This document shows positions 34,040 through 42,394 of a DNA stretch of 64,000 bases, piece by piece. The notes under the pieces were generated by a model. The model ran no database searches. It had not been told where the DNA came from and saw nothing but the letters and a program-made list of their open reading frames with translations. How positions within the stretch are numbered: the first letter of the stretch is position 1; each line of letters starts with the position of its first letter. The DNA lies in assembly GCA_963835705.1 (NCBI GenBank), contig CAWIGR010000013.1, forward strand, positions 124,001 through 188,000, read 5' to 3'. Made by a program: the position numbers and the translations under genes. The stretch comes from JACVRW01 sp963835705. GTDB lineage: Bacteria > Actinomycetota > Thermoleophilia > Solirubrobacterales > Thermoleophilaceae.

Positions 34040-37000
34040 ATGCCCGCCCTCCTCGACGGCCTGAACGCGAGCCAGCGCGCGGTCGTCGCGCACTCCGGCG
34101 GGCCGCTCCTGGTGGTGGCCGGTCCCGGCACCGGCAAGACCCGCACCCTCACCGAGCGCTTCGCGTGGCTCGTCGACGAGGGGGTCCCGCCCGAATGCAT
34201 CCTCGCGGTCACGTTCTCGGAGCCCGCCGCCGCCGCGATGCGGGCGCGCCTGGAGGACCTGCTCGAACGTCCCTACGAGGAGCTGAACGTCCTCACGTTC
34301 CACTCGTTCTGCGTCAAGCTGCTCCAGGACGAGGCGCTCGAGGCCGGCGTGGACCCGTTCTTCTCGCCGGTCACCCCGGCCGACCGGCTCGCGCTCCTGC
34401 TCGACCGGGTCGGCGACCTGTCGCTCCGGCACCACGAGATCCGTGGCAACCCGGCCCCTCTGCTGGGCAGCTTCGTGTCGCGCATCGACCGGCTCAAGGA
34501 GGAGATGGTGTCGGCCGAGGAGGTGCGCGCGTGGGCCGAGTCGCTGCCCATGGACACGGACGCGGCGCGGGCCCACAACTGCCGGGAGCGCGAGTTCGCC
34601 CGCCTCTACCGCGACCACGACCGCCTGCTCGACGAGCGCGGCGCCCTCGACTACGGCGACCTCGTCCTGCGCGCCTTCCGGCTGCTGCACGAATGCCCGC
34701 ACGTGCGCGAGCGCACCGCCCGCCGATTCCGGCACCTGCTCGTGGACGAGTACCAGGAGGCCACCCGCGCGCAGCGCATGCTGCTGCACCTGCTGGCCGA
34801 CGAGCACGAGGGCCTGACCGTCGTGGCGGAGGATGAGCGCCTGGCGGACGAGCTGCCCGGCGTCGAGATCGTCAGGCTTGACCGCAACGTCCGCTCCGGC
34901 CGCCGGATCCTCGACGCCGCCGCGGCGGTGTACCCGCCGCCGAGGAGGGTCACCGGGGCCAGCGGCGGCCGCGTGCGCTTCTGGCGCTGCCGTTCCGAGC
35001 GCGCCCAGGCGCAGGCGGTCGCCGCCGAGGTGGAGCGGCTGATCGCGGACGGCGTGCCGCCCGAGGAGGTCTGCCTGCTGGTGCGGTCCGTCAAGAGCGA
35101 CGCCCCCGTGGTGGCGGCCGCCCTGGAGGAGCGCGCCGTCCCGTTCCGCACCTGCGGCGCCGCCGCCTACTTCCAGCGGGCCGAGGTGCGCGACGTGTTG
35201 GCCTGGCTGCGCGCGCTGGCCGACCCGAACGACTCGGGCGCCGTGGTCAGAGCGCTGGGGCGGCCGCCGATCGAGCTGCGCTCGGTCGACGTGGCGCGCC
35301 TCACGCAGCTCGCGCGTCGCCGCAAGCTCGACATGCCCTCCGCGGTCGCGGCCGCACTCGAGGGGCCGCAGCTCTCCGAGGAGGGCCGCGACCGGGCGCG
35401 CACGTTCCTGCGCCTCTACCGCTCCGCCTCGACGGCCTTCGAGGACCGCCGCCCCGACGCATTCGTGATGCGCCTGATCGAGCGCATCGGGGTGCGCCGC
35501 CAGCAGGTGTTCGCCACCCACGCCGACACCGTCGAGCGCCTGCGCAACATCGCCAAGCTCCCCGAGCTCGCCACCGCGTACATGCGGCGCGAGCCGCAGG
35601 CCACCGCGCGCGACTTCGCCCGCTATCTCGCCGCCGTTGCGGAGTCGGGGCTGCGCGAGGACGAGGCGGTCGGCCGGCCCTCCACGCCCGCCGTGCCCGT
35701 GATGAGCATGCCGGCCGCCAGGGGGCTCGAGTTCGATCACGTCTTCGTGCTCGGCCTCTCCGCGGCGGCGATGCCCGGCCCCTACCGCCCGCGTGCGGGC
35801 GACTTGCCGGACGAGCTGCGCCGCACGCCGCGCCCGGACCACGAGGCCCAGATGCGCCGGCTGCTCCACCTGGCGATCACGCGCGCCCGCAGGACGCTGG
35901 TACTCGCGTGGCCGGAGGACGGACAACGCCCGTCCCCCTTCTACGAGGAGGCCCGCACAGCGGTCGGTGTGGAGGAGGAGTTGTTCGAGGAGGAGCTGTT
36001 CGGTCCCGCCGAGGGACTGCACTCCACCTTCCGGCTGATGCGCGACGAGCTGCTCGACACCGTCGCGCGCGTCGGCGGCCGCCTCGGCGAGATGCGGCTC
36101 GACACCTATCTCGACGTGGACCAGGCCATGGCGCGCTACCTCGAGCTGATCAAGGTGGCCGCTCTGATCGAGCGCGCGAGAGAGGGGCAGCCGCTCGACG
36201 CCGCGCTCACCGAGGTCAACGAGATCCTGGCCCAGTGCGCCACGCAGGAGCAGCGGGAGATCTTCGAGGAGTCCGGCCTGGACGGCTGGCTGCGCGACAC
36301 CGGGCGCGACCCGGGCGCGAAGCCCGCCGGGTCGGGAAACGGCTCTGACGCCTCGCTGGATCCCTTCATCCCGCGCCGCGGCCGCGGCCTGATGCTCTCG
36401 GCGTCGGATCTCGACACCTACCGGATCTGCCCGCTCAAGTACAAGTTCGCGCGCGTCTTCCGGATCCCCCAGGAGCCGACCATCCACCAGCGCTTCGGGA
36501 TCGTGGTGCACCAGGTGCTGGAGCGCTTCCACGTCGCCGGCGGCGGGCCGCTCTCGCGCTTGAAGGAGCTGTTCGAGATCTCCTGGAGGCGCTCCGGCTT
36601 CGGCGGGTCGGACGACGAGCAGCAGTTCCGCGAGCGGGCGGTGGAGGCCCTCGAGCGCTACTGGCGCCTCGATCGCGAGTCCGACGCCGAGCCGGTCTGG
36701 TTCGAGCGCTCGTTCGCGTTCAAGCTCGGCCCCCACCTGCTGCGCGGCCGCGTGGACCGGGTGGACCGCCGCCCCGACGGCTCGTACGAGCTGATCGACT
36801 ACAAGACCGGCAAGGCGAAGACCGCCGACGAGCTGCGCGAGGACGTGCAACTCTCGCTGTACCAGATGGGCGCGCGCGAGTCCTGGCGGCTCGAGACCTC
36901 CGCCCAGAGCTACTTCTACGTCCTCACCGGCGAGAAGGTGCCGGTGAAGCACTCCGAGGAAGAGCTCGACCGTGTCAAGGACACCGTCGCCGAGATCGCC

Positions 37001-37096
37001 GGGGGGATTCTCAAGCAGCGGTTCGAGCCCACCCCGTCCCCCGACATCTGCCGCTTCTGCGACTACCGGATCATCTGTCCAGCGGCCGAAAAGTAG
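34040..37096 (+). CDS. UvrD-like helicase fused to RecB-family nuclease (AdnB/AddB-like)
   Basis: A 1018-residue superfamily 1 motor with a nuclease tail. The Q motif and Walker A (LNASQRAVV, then GPGTGKTRTLTERF) are intact and Walker B reads LVDEYQE. Motif III, normally GDDDQSIYxFRG, is replaced by AEDERLADELPG with about 20 residues lost. Motif V is MSMPAARGLEFDHVFV and VI is LHLAITRARRTL. The C-terminal nuclease (about 790-1010) has GRVDRVDRRPDG, ELIDYKTGKA and the Fe-S cysteines in RICPLKY and CRFCDYRIICP. It is likely to resect DNA ends; the lost motif III makes normal motor function uncertain. Confidence 0.85.
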   Translation: MPALLDGLNASQRAVVAHSGGPLLVVAGPGTGKTRTLTERFAWLVDEGVPPECILAVTFSEPAAAAMRARLEDLLERPYEELNVLTFHSFCVKLLQDEALEAGVDPFFSPVTPADRLALLLDRVGDLSLRHHEIRGNPAPLLGSFVSRIDRLKEEMVSAEEVRAWAESLPMDTDAARAHNCREREFARLYRDHDRLLDERGALDYGDLVLRAFRLLHECPHVRERTARRFRHLLVDEYQEATRAQRMLLHLLADEHEGLTVVAEDERLADELPGVEIVRLDRNVRSGRRILDAAAAVYPPPRRVTGASGGRVRFWRCRSERAQAQAVAAEVERLIADGVPPEEVCLLVRSVKSDAPVVAAALEERAVPFRTCGAAAYFQRAEVRDVLAWLRALADPNDSGAVVRALGRPPIELRSVDVARLTQLARRRKLDMPSAVAAALEGPQLSEEGRDRARTFLRLYRSASTAFEDRRPDAFVMRLIERIGVRRQQVFATHADTVERLRNIAKLPELATAYMRREPQATARDFARYLAAVAESGLREDEAVGRPSTPAVPVMSMPAARGLEFDHVFVLGLSAAAMPGPYRPRAGDLPDELRRTPRPDHEAQMRRLLHLAITRARRTLVLAWPEDGQRPSPFYEEARTAVGVEEELFEEELFGPAEGLHSTFRLMRDELLDTVARVGGRLGEMRLDTYLDVDQAMARYLELIKVAALIERAREGQPLDAALTEVNEILAQCATQEQREIFEESGLDGWLRDTGRDPGAKPAGSGNGSDASLDPFIPRRGRGLMLSASDLDTYRICPLKYKFARVFRIPQEPTIHQRFGIVVHQVLERFHVAGGGPLSRLKELFEISWRRSGFGGSDDEQQFRERAVEALERYWRLDRESDAEPVWFERSFAFKLGPHLLRGRVDRVDRRPDGSYELIDYKTGKAKTADELREDVQLSLYQMGARESWRLETSAQSYFYVLTGEKVPVKHSEEELDRVKDTVAEIAGGILKQRFEPTPSPDICRFCDYRIICPAAEK

Positions 37097-37132
37097 AGTT
37101 TCCGCCAACGCTCAAGGGGGAACGAGGGGTCT

Positions 37133-37354
37133 ATGACGATTGGCACGTCACTCTTCCTCATCGCTGTCGGCGCGATCCTGCGCTACGCGGTCGATGCGAC
37201 GGTCGCGGGAATCGACATCCAGACCGCCGGCCTGATCCTGATCATCATCGGGGTAATCGGCCTGGCGATTGGGCTGTTCATGCTCGCCAGCGACAGGCGC
37301 CGGACGGACGAGAGGGTGGTCTACGAGGACAGGCCCGGGCCGGGCTACCGCTGA
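37133..37354 (+). CDS. DUF6458-family small membrane protein
   Basis: A 73-residue protein with two transmembrane helices (about 5-18 with AVDAT after it, and 30-51) and a charged cytoplasmic tail (ASDRRRTDERVVYEDRPG). It matches the short DUF6458 proteins of actinobacteria, whose function is not known. A GAGGGG ribosome-binding site precedes ATG 37133. It ends 8 bases from the convergent PAC2 gene. Confidence 0.75.
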   Translation: MTIGTSLFLIAVGAILRYAVDATVAGIDIQTAGLILIIIGVIGLAIGLFMLASDRRRTDERVVYEDRPGPGYR

Positions 37355-37362
37355 GCGCGGGC

Positions 37363-38235
37363 CTACTGCTCGGGCCCGCGCTGCCGCAGGAAGCGCTGGA
37401 AGTCGCGGGCGATCGTGTCCGCTGAAGGGAGGCTCTCCTCGTCGGGCTCCTCGGCCTCGACTTCGTCCATGGCCGACTCGAGCCGCTCGACGAACGCCTT
37501 GACCTCGGGGTCGCTGGCCACCGCCGCGCTGACCTGGCGGTCGTAGTCCTCCGCAGCGCTCTCGAGCTCGCCCGCGTCCACTACGACGCCCGCGATGCCC
37601 TCGAAGGCGCGCACCAGCGCGAGCGCCACCTTCGGATTTGGCGCGGCGGCCACGTAGTGGGGCACGGACGCCCAGAGGCTCGCGCACTCGAGCCCGGCGC
37701 TGGCGCAGGCGTGGTGGAGCACGCCGACGATGCCGGTGGGGCCCTCGTAGGTCGTTCGCTGGAAGCGGAGCTTCTCGACCAGCGCCTGGTCGGAGGCGAG
37801 GCCGGTTATCGCCACGGGCCGGCTGTGCGGCACGTCCGCGAGCAGCGCGCCGAGCGTGATCACCATGCGCACGTCGAGCGCGCGCGCCGCGGCCACGAGG
37901 TTGTCCGTGTAGCGGCGCCAGCGAAGCGACGGCTCGGTCGCCTGGAACATGACCAGGTCGCCCTCGGCGCCGGGCACGGCGGCGGCGGAGACGGTGGCGG
38001 CCGGCCAGTCGATCTCGCGCGCCAGTCCCTCGGTGAGCCGGACCGTGGGCCGCACGGCGGTGAAGTCGAAGAACTCCTCGGGGTCGATCGAAGCCACGTC
38101 CTCCGCCTCGAAGCTCTCGCGGATGAACGAGACCGCCGCGGACGCGGCCTCGCCGGCGTCGTTCCAGCCCTTGAACGCGCAGACCATCACGGGCCTGCGC
38201 AGCGTGGGACGGCCGCTCCAGATGACGTCCTGCAT
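37363..38235 (-). CDS. PAC2-family protein
   Basis: A 290-residue protein of the PAC2 (proteasome-assembly-chaperone-like, ATP-grasp neighbour) family found in actinobacteria and archaea. Landmarks are RPVMVCAFKGWNDAGEAAS, VRLTEG, TLGALLADVPHSRPVAITG and ASVPHYVAAAPNPKVA. The C-terminal 60 residues are acidic and helical. The bacterial role is not established; a link to proteasome or Pup biology is suggested by the name only. ATG 38235 is chosen over 38244 because TACCGT lies 7 bases before it. Confidence 0.82.
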   Translation of the reverse strand: MQDVIWSGRPTLRRPVMVCAFKGWNDAGEAASAAVSFIRESFEAEDVASIDPEEFFDFTAVRPTVRLTEGLAREIDWPAATVSAAAVPGAEGDLVMFQATEPSLRWRRYTDNLVAAARALDVRMVITLGALLADVPHSRPVAITGLASDQALVEKLRFQRTTYEGPTGIVGVLHHACASAGLECASLWASVPHYVAAAPNPKVALALVRAFEGIAGVVVDAGELESAAEDYDRQVSAAVASDPEVKAFVERLESAMDEVEAEEPDEESLPSADTIARDFQRFLRQRGPEQ

Positions 38236-38242
38236 CGCTTCC

Positions 38243-38248
38243 ACGGTA
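38243..38248 (-). promoter_or_regulatory. Candidate leaderless -10 box for the PAC2 gene
   Basis: Minus-strand TACCGT, 7 bases before ATG 38235. Confidence 0.45.
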
Positions 38249-38276
38249 GCCGACGCCGTCCGCGCCCCCCATCACG

Positions 38277-39167
38277 ATGGGTGCGATGGCGACCGTGGAG
38301 CACACCGCGCGCGTCGCAGAGCTGCGCGCGGGCAGCGAGGTCGCGGGCGTGTTCGCCTGCACCCGCAAGGACCGGCTGACCGCGAAGAGCGGCACGCCAT
38401 ACCTGGCGGTCGAGCTGCGCGACCGCACCGGAGCCATCCAGGCCCGCGCCTTCCGCGACGCCGACTTCCTCGCCGGCCAGTTCGAGCGGGGCGACCTGGT
38501 TGCCGTCCGCGGGCGGGTCGAGCGCTTCCGCGAGGAGCTGCAGGTCGAGCTCCAGGCGATCCGGCGCGCCGAGGGCGCCGACCCTGCCGCCTTCCTGCCC
38601 ACCGCCTACCGCGACATGGACGAGCTCGACGGCTTCCTCGAGCACCTGGCGCGCGAGGTCTACGACCCGGACCTGCGGACGCTTCTCGACGGCTTCATGT
38701 GCGACGAGGCGTTCCGCTCCGAGCTGCGCCGCGCTCCGTGCACACGGGCCGGGCACCACGCCTACCTGGGCGGCCTGCTCGAGCACACCGTCGCGGTGGC
38801 CACGCTGGCGCTCGAGACCTGCGCCCTGCACCCCCGGCTCAACTCCGATCTCCTGATCTGCGCGGCGATCCTGCACGACGCCGGCAAGACGCTCGAGTTC
38901 GAGCTCGGCGCGGAGATCGAGCTCAGCGAGGCGGGCGCGCTGGTCGGGCACCTGGCGCTCGGGCAGCAGCTCCTGGTCGAGCGCGCGGCGCGGCTCGACG
39001 GCTTCCCCGGCCACAAGCTGCACGCCGTGTCCCACTGCGTGCTCGCCCATCACGGCGCGGACTCGCTGCCGGGGAGGCGCTTCCGCTCGGCCGAGGCGCT
39101 CGCCCTCTTTCGCCTGAACGCGCTCGATGCGGGCGTGAAGGGAGCGTTGGAGCACGGGCTGGCCTGA
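38277..39167 (+). CDS. YhaM-like 3'-5' exoribonuclease (OB-fold plus HD domain)
   Basis: A 296-residue protein. An N-terminal OB-fold (about 10-95; KDRLTAKSGTPYLAVELRDR, then RGDLVAVRGRVERF) binds nucleic acid. The HD domain (about 150-290) has HHAYLGGLLEHTVAVA, the metal pair in AILHDAGKT and HCVLAHHG. The order and length match YhaM of Firmicutes, an RNA turnover enzyme; a cyclic-nucleotide or other HD activity is less likely. ATG 38277 or 38286 is the start, in a short gap divergent from PAC2. Confidence 0.83.
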   Translation: MGAMATVEHTARVAELRAGSEVAGVFACTRKDRLTAKSGTPYLAVELRDRTGAIQARAFRDADFLAGQFERGDLVAVRGRVERFREELQVELQAIRRAEGADPAAFLPTAYRDMDELDGFLEHLAREVYDPDLRTLLDGFMCDEAFRSELRRAPCTRAGHHAYLGGLLEHTVAVATLALETCALHPRLNSDLLICAAILHDAGKTLEFELGAEIELSEAGALVGHLALGQQLLVERAARLDGFPGHKLHAVSHCVLAHHGADSLPGRRFRSAEALALFRLNALDAGVKGALEHGLA

Positions 39168-39176
39168 CTGCGCCGG

Positions 39177-39182
39177 TAGGCT
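39177..39182 (+). promoter_or_regulatory. Candidate leaderless -10 box for the amidohydrolase gene
   Basis: TAGGCT, 8 bases before GTG 39191, just downstream of the exoribonuclease stop. Confidence 0.5.
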
Positions 39183-39190
39183 GATCCGCC

Positions 39191-40354
39191 GTGGTCGACG
39201 ACACCGGACTGCTTCCCTGGCTCGAGCGCATGCGCGACGACGTGCCGGGCATGAAGCTGCTCGACGTCCACACGCACATCGGCTCGAACGACCCGGACGA
39301 GTACCGCTGCACCCGCGAGGAGCTGGTCGATCGGCTCGAGCAAATCGACGCCCGCGCGATCGTCTTCCCCATGCACGAGCCGGACGGGTACCCGCCCGCC
39401 AACGACATGGTCATCGCGGAGAGCGAGGCCTCCGGTGGCCGCCTGTTCCCGTTCTGCCGGCTCGATCCGAACGACCGCCCGCTCGAGGAGGCCCGGCGCG
39501 CCCTCGACGCGGGCGCGCGCGGCATCAAGCTCCACCCGCGCGCCGAGGGCTTCACCCTCCACCACCCGGAGCTCCAGCCGGTGTTCGAGCTCGCCCACGA
39601 GCGGCGACTGCCGATCCTGTGCCACGCGGGCCGCGGCATCCCGGCGCTCGGGCGCCACTCGATCGAGATGTGCTCGCGCTACCCCGGCCTGCGGCTGATC
39701 CTCGCCCACGCCGGCATCTCCGACCTGTCCTGGATCTGGCGCGAGGCCGCCGATCACCCCAACCTGTTCTTCGACACGGCGTGGTGGTCGTCCAGCGACG
39801 TGCAGGCGCTCTTCGCGCTCGTCCCGCCCGGGCAGATCCTGATGGCCAGCGACGCGCCCTACGCCACGCCCGCCTGGGGCGCCACAATGGTGCTGCGCCA
39901 CGGCCTCCAGGTGGGGCTCCCGGCCGAGGTGCTGCGGGAGCTGGCCGGAGGACAGGCGCTGCGCCTGCTGGAGGGCGACGATCCGCTCGATCTCGGACCG
40001 CCCGCGGGCATCGAGTCGCTGTCGCGCGACCCGCTCCTCGAGCGGGTCTACTCGTTCCTGCTCGCCGCGATCGGCCAGATGTTCAACGGCGTCGATCCAC
40101 ACGAGTCGCTGGCGCTCGCGCGGCTCGCCTGCGACGTTGGCGGTGACGTGCCGCACGGCCCGGTCTTCGAGAGCATCCTGTCCCTGCTCGACGCCCGGGC
40201 CGCGTACGAACACGCGGACGACGGGCGCCCGCGGCGGCTGGCTCCCGGCGTGCACCTGATCGTCTTCGCGGCCGCGCTGGCTCGCACTCCGGACGTCGCG
40301 CTGCCCGACAACCCGCGTTTTGAGCAACGGGGGCCGGGTAGCGCCGTCAGATAG
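39191..40354 (+). CDS. Amidohydrolase-2-family metal-dependent hydrolase
   Basis: A 387-residue protein with a TIM-barrel amidohydrolase domain (about 20-265): HxH in LLDVHTHIG, lysine in GIKLHPRAEG, histidines in LCHAGRG and LILAHAG, and the catalytic Asp in MASDAPYAT. These are the metal ligands of the ACMSD/amidohydrolase-2 group, which includes decarboxylases as well as hydrolases. A C-terminal helical extension (about 265-387) is unusual and of unknown role. GTG 39191 is supported by the TAGGCT box. Confidence 0.8.
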   Translation: MVDDTGLLPWLERMRDDVPGMKLLDVHTHIGSNDPDEYRCTREELVDRLEQIDARAIVFPMHEPDGYPPANDMVIAESEASGGRLFPFCRLDPNDRPLEEARRALDAGARGIKLHPRAEGFTLHHPELQPVFELAHERRLPILCHAGRGIPALGRHSIEMCSRYPGLRLILAHAGISDLSWIWREAADHPNLFFDTAWWSSSDVQALFALVPPGQILMASDAPYATPAWGATMVLRHGLQVGLPAEVLRELAGGQALRLLEGDDPLDLGPPAGIESLSRDPLLERVYSFLLAAIGQMFNGVDPHESLALARLACDVGGDVPHGPVFESILSLLDARAAYEHADDGRPRRLAPGVHLIVFAAALARTPDVALPDNPRFEQRGPGSAVR

Positions 40355-40429
40355 GGCCGTTCGGAGCTGCCTGGCGGACCGCATGGGACGCCAGGCGGAG
40401 ACGAGCGGCCCTCTTCATGCTGCGCACGC

Positions 40430-40576
40430 CTACGCGGCAGCCGCCGCCCCGGCCGACAGGCGGTCGAGCGAGCGGCGCAGCAGGCGCGACTTGAGCAGCA
40501 GACGTGCGTCCTCGAAAGTCCGCTGCTCGGGAGACTCAGGCGCCGCCGGCTCGTAGGCCGAGACGGCAACAGCCAC
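40430..40576 (-). CDS. Small 48-residue protein of unknown function
   Basis: GTG 40576 lies 9 bases after a very good ribosome-binding site, GAGGAGGT. The product starts VAVAVSAYEPAAPESPEQRT, continues with a basic amphipathic stretch (DARLLLKSRLLRRSLDRL) and ends in an Ala run. Codon use is like that of neighbouring genes. I know of no family. It lies in the gap between the amidohydrolase and STAS genes; the AT-richer leader (TTGTTGTTGAG) suggests a regulated 5' untranslated region. It could be a regulatory or membrane-surface peptide. Confidence 0.5.
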   Translation of the reverse strand: MAVAVSAYEPAAPESPEQRTFEDARLLLKSRLLRRSLDRLSAGAAAAA

Positions 40577-40649
40577 TCGTACAGCACCTCCTCAACAACA
40601 ACCGACCATTGGGTTATCACCCTTCGGCCGGGCTACGAAACCCGATGGG

Positions 40650-40982
40650 TCAGGTCACGGCAGCGGCGTCGTCCACCATCTCCAGCCGCTCCTCGAGCCG
40701 GGTGATGGTGAAAACCCGCTGCACGGCGTCCGGGCCGCGCACGATCACCACGCGGCGACCCTGGTCCCGCGCGCGCTCGTCGGCGGTGACGATGCAGCGC
40801 AGGCCGGTCGAGTCGAGAAACGTCAGCTTGGAGAGGTCCACGACCACGGTCGGCGGGGAGTCGGCCTCGACCCTGCGGAGCTCCTCCTGCACCTTTGCCA
40901 CGGTGGACAGGTCGAGCTCCCCCACGAGGGAGACGTGTACGAGTCCGTTCCGGTCCTCGGTCTTGACATCGAGGATCTCCAC
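40650..40982 (-). CDS. STAS-domain anti-sigma factor antagonist
   Basis: A 110-residue protein that is essentially one STAS domain, as in SpoIIAA and RsbV. The phosphorylatable serine lies in KLTFLDSTGLRCI near residue 55. Members of this family bind an anti-sigma kinase and free its sigma factor, being switched by phosphorylation. No kinase or sigma gene is adjacent. GTG 40982 has TAGGTT 8 bases upstream. It is divergent from otsB with a 72-base gap that holds an inverted repeat. Confidence 0.88.
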   Translation of the reverse strand: MEILDVKTEDRNGLVHVSLVGELDLSTVAKVQEELRRVEADSPPTVVVDLSKLTFLDSTGLRCIVTADERARDQGRRVVIVRGPDAVQRVFTITRLEERLEMVDDAAAVT

Positions 40983-40990
40983 CGGTCTGC

Positions 40991-41047
40991 AACCTAGCGG
41001 AGTCCCGCGTTCTTGGCGAGTTGCCAAGCCTGCCCGCAGGCCATACT
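40991..41047. promoter_or_regulatory. Divergent promoter region STAS / otsB with operator-like inverted repeat
   Basis: Minus-strand TAGGTT (40996-40991) is 8 bases before GTG 40982. Plus-strand CATACT (41042-41047) is 7 bases before GTG 41055. Between them CTTGGC-GAGTT-GCCAAG (41012-41028) is a candidate operator that could control both genes. Confidence 0.5.
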
Positions 41048-41054
41048 ACGACCG

Positions 41055-41840
41055 GTGGAGGCCCTTCAGCCGCTCTTGGCCGACCCCGCCCGGTCGGCGC
41101 TCCTGTGCGACATCGACGGCGTGCTCGCCCCGATCGTGCGGCGCGCCGAGGAGGCGCGCGTGAGCGAGCAGGTCTCGGTCCTGCTCGGCCGGCTCGCGCG
41201 CCGCTTCGGCCTGGTGGCGTGCGTGTCGGGCCGCTCGGCCGCCGACGCGCGGCGGCTCGTCGGGGTCGGGGGGATCGCGTACGCGGGCTCACACGGCGCC
41301 GAGCTGCTCGAGCCCGGGGCGAAGCGGCCGCGGATCAACGAGGACTTCAAGCGCTGGGAGGGCGACGTGAGCGGCTTCGCCGCCGAGCAGGACACGCCGG
41401 AGCTGCGCACGCTGCGCGTGCGGATCGAGGACAAGGGGCCGATCGTGGCGTTCCACTGGCGCGGCGTGCCGGACGAGGACGCCGCGCGCGGCCGGCTGGA
41501 GGAGCTCGCCGGCGACGCCGAGCGCGCGGGCCTGGCGGTCCACTGGGCCCGCAAGGTGCTCGAGGTGCGCCCGCCGGTCGAGTTCGACAAGGGCCGGGCG
41601 GTGCGCTCGCTGGTGGAGGCCGCATCGTCGCGCGTCGCGATGTTCGCGGGCGACGACACCACCGATCTCGACGCGTTCGACGCCCTCAGGCGGCTGGAGG
41701 AGGAAGGCGCGCTCGATGCATCCGTGCTGGTAGGGGTGCAGTCCGACGAGGGACCGGCGGCGATCGTCGAGCGTGCCGACCTCGTCGTGGACGGCGTGGA
41801 CGGGTTCGCCCGCGTGCTCGCCGCCCTGGCCGATCCGTGA
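41055..41840 (+). CDS. otsB: Trehalose-6-phosphate phosphatase
   Basis: A 261-residue HAD enzyme that makes trehalose from trehalose-6-phosphate. The catalytic pair is LLCDIDGVLAPI near the N-terminus; VACVSGRSAADARRLVG, GSHGAEL, the lysine in VEFDKGRAVR and GDDTTDLDAF complete the family pattern. The partner synthase OtsA is not in the window. GTG 41055 has a leaderless-type box. The stop overlaps the next start as GTGA. Confidence 0.88.
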   Translation: MEALQPLLADPARSALLCDIDGVLAPIVRRAEEARVSEQVSVLLGRLARRFGLVACVSGRSAADARRLVGVGGIAYAGSHGAELLEPGAKRPRINEDFKRWEGDVSGFAAEQDTPELRTLRVRIEDKGPIVAFHWRGVPDEDAARGRLEELAGDAERAGLAVHWARKVLEVRPPVEFDKGRAVRSLVEAASSRVAMFAGDDTTDLDAFDALRRLEEEGALDASVLVGVQSDEGPAAIVERADLVVDGVDGFARVLAALADP

Positions 41841-42346
41841 GGTTCCGCGACCTCCTGCGGGTCTCGGTGCTGCTCTTCGGCGGATCCGCCACCGCGCTCG
41901 CGGTCGTCTCGGTGGTGGGCGCCGCGGACGAGGAGACGAGCACGCTCGTATACGTGGCAGCGGTCTGGTGGTGCCTCGCCACACTTGCGGGGCTGTGGCT
42001 GGGGCGGCGCCCGGCCGCCACGCCGGGGATCGCCACCCTGCTGGCCGAGGCCCGCCGGACGAACACCCTGCCCGAGCTCGAGCCCGGGACCGTGATGTTC
42101 AACCGGCTCTGGCCGCTGATCGTGCTGGCGCTCGTCTCGGTGATCGTCGGCTTCTTCATCCCGCAGGTGCCGGCGATCGCGACCGGCTATTGCCTGCTGG
42201 TGGCGCTCCTGTGGCGCAAGCAGTCGCGCGCGGTGGAGGCGGTCGAGGGACGCGACGGCGTGGAGTTCTGGCTCGACAAGACCTCGCCGTTCGGCAGGCC
42301 GCGGCTGCTGCGGCTGCCGGGCCTGCGGCGCGTGGAGCCGGCCTAA
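41837..42346 (+). CDS. Integral membrane protein of unknown function
   Basis: A 169-residue protein with four hydrophobic helices (about 9-28, 38-57, 92-110 and 112-125) and a charged C-terminus (AVEGRDGVEFWLDKTSPFGRPRLLRLPG). GTG 41837 overlaps the otsB stop by four bases (GTGA), so it is translated with OtsB. No family is recognised and no transport motif is visible. Confidence 0.7.
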   Translation: MRFRDLLRVSVLLFGGSATALAVVSVVGAADEETSTLVYVAAVWWCLATLAGLWLGRRPAATPGIATLLAEARRTNTLPELEPGTVMFNRLWPLIVLALVSVIVGFFIPQVPAIATGYCLLVALLWRKQSRAVEAVEGRDGVEFWLDKTSPFGRPRLLRLPGLRRVEPA

Positions 42347-42362
42347 GGAGGCCGGCCATGCA

Positions 42363-42394
42363 TCAGCGGGGGTCCGGGGGCGCGAGCCCCCGGT
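42363..42394 (-). repeat. 32-base palindromic repeat, copy 3
   Basis: On the minus strand it is identical over 32 bases to 7322-7353. It starts at the last base of the polX stop codon and lies between two convergent genes, consistent with a terminator for polX. Confidence 0.7.

Noticed and set aside
33845..37108. A 1087-codon open frame on the minus strand opposite the helicase-nuclease gene
   Set aside because: It is the antisense of a gene with clear helicase and nuclease motifs; high GC keeps antisense frames open. Its translation shows no domain and is rich in Arg, Val and Gly repeats.
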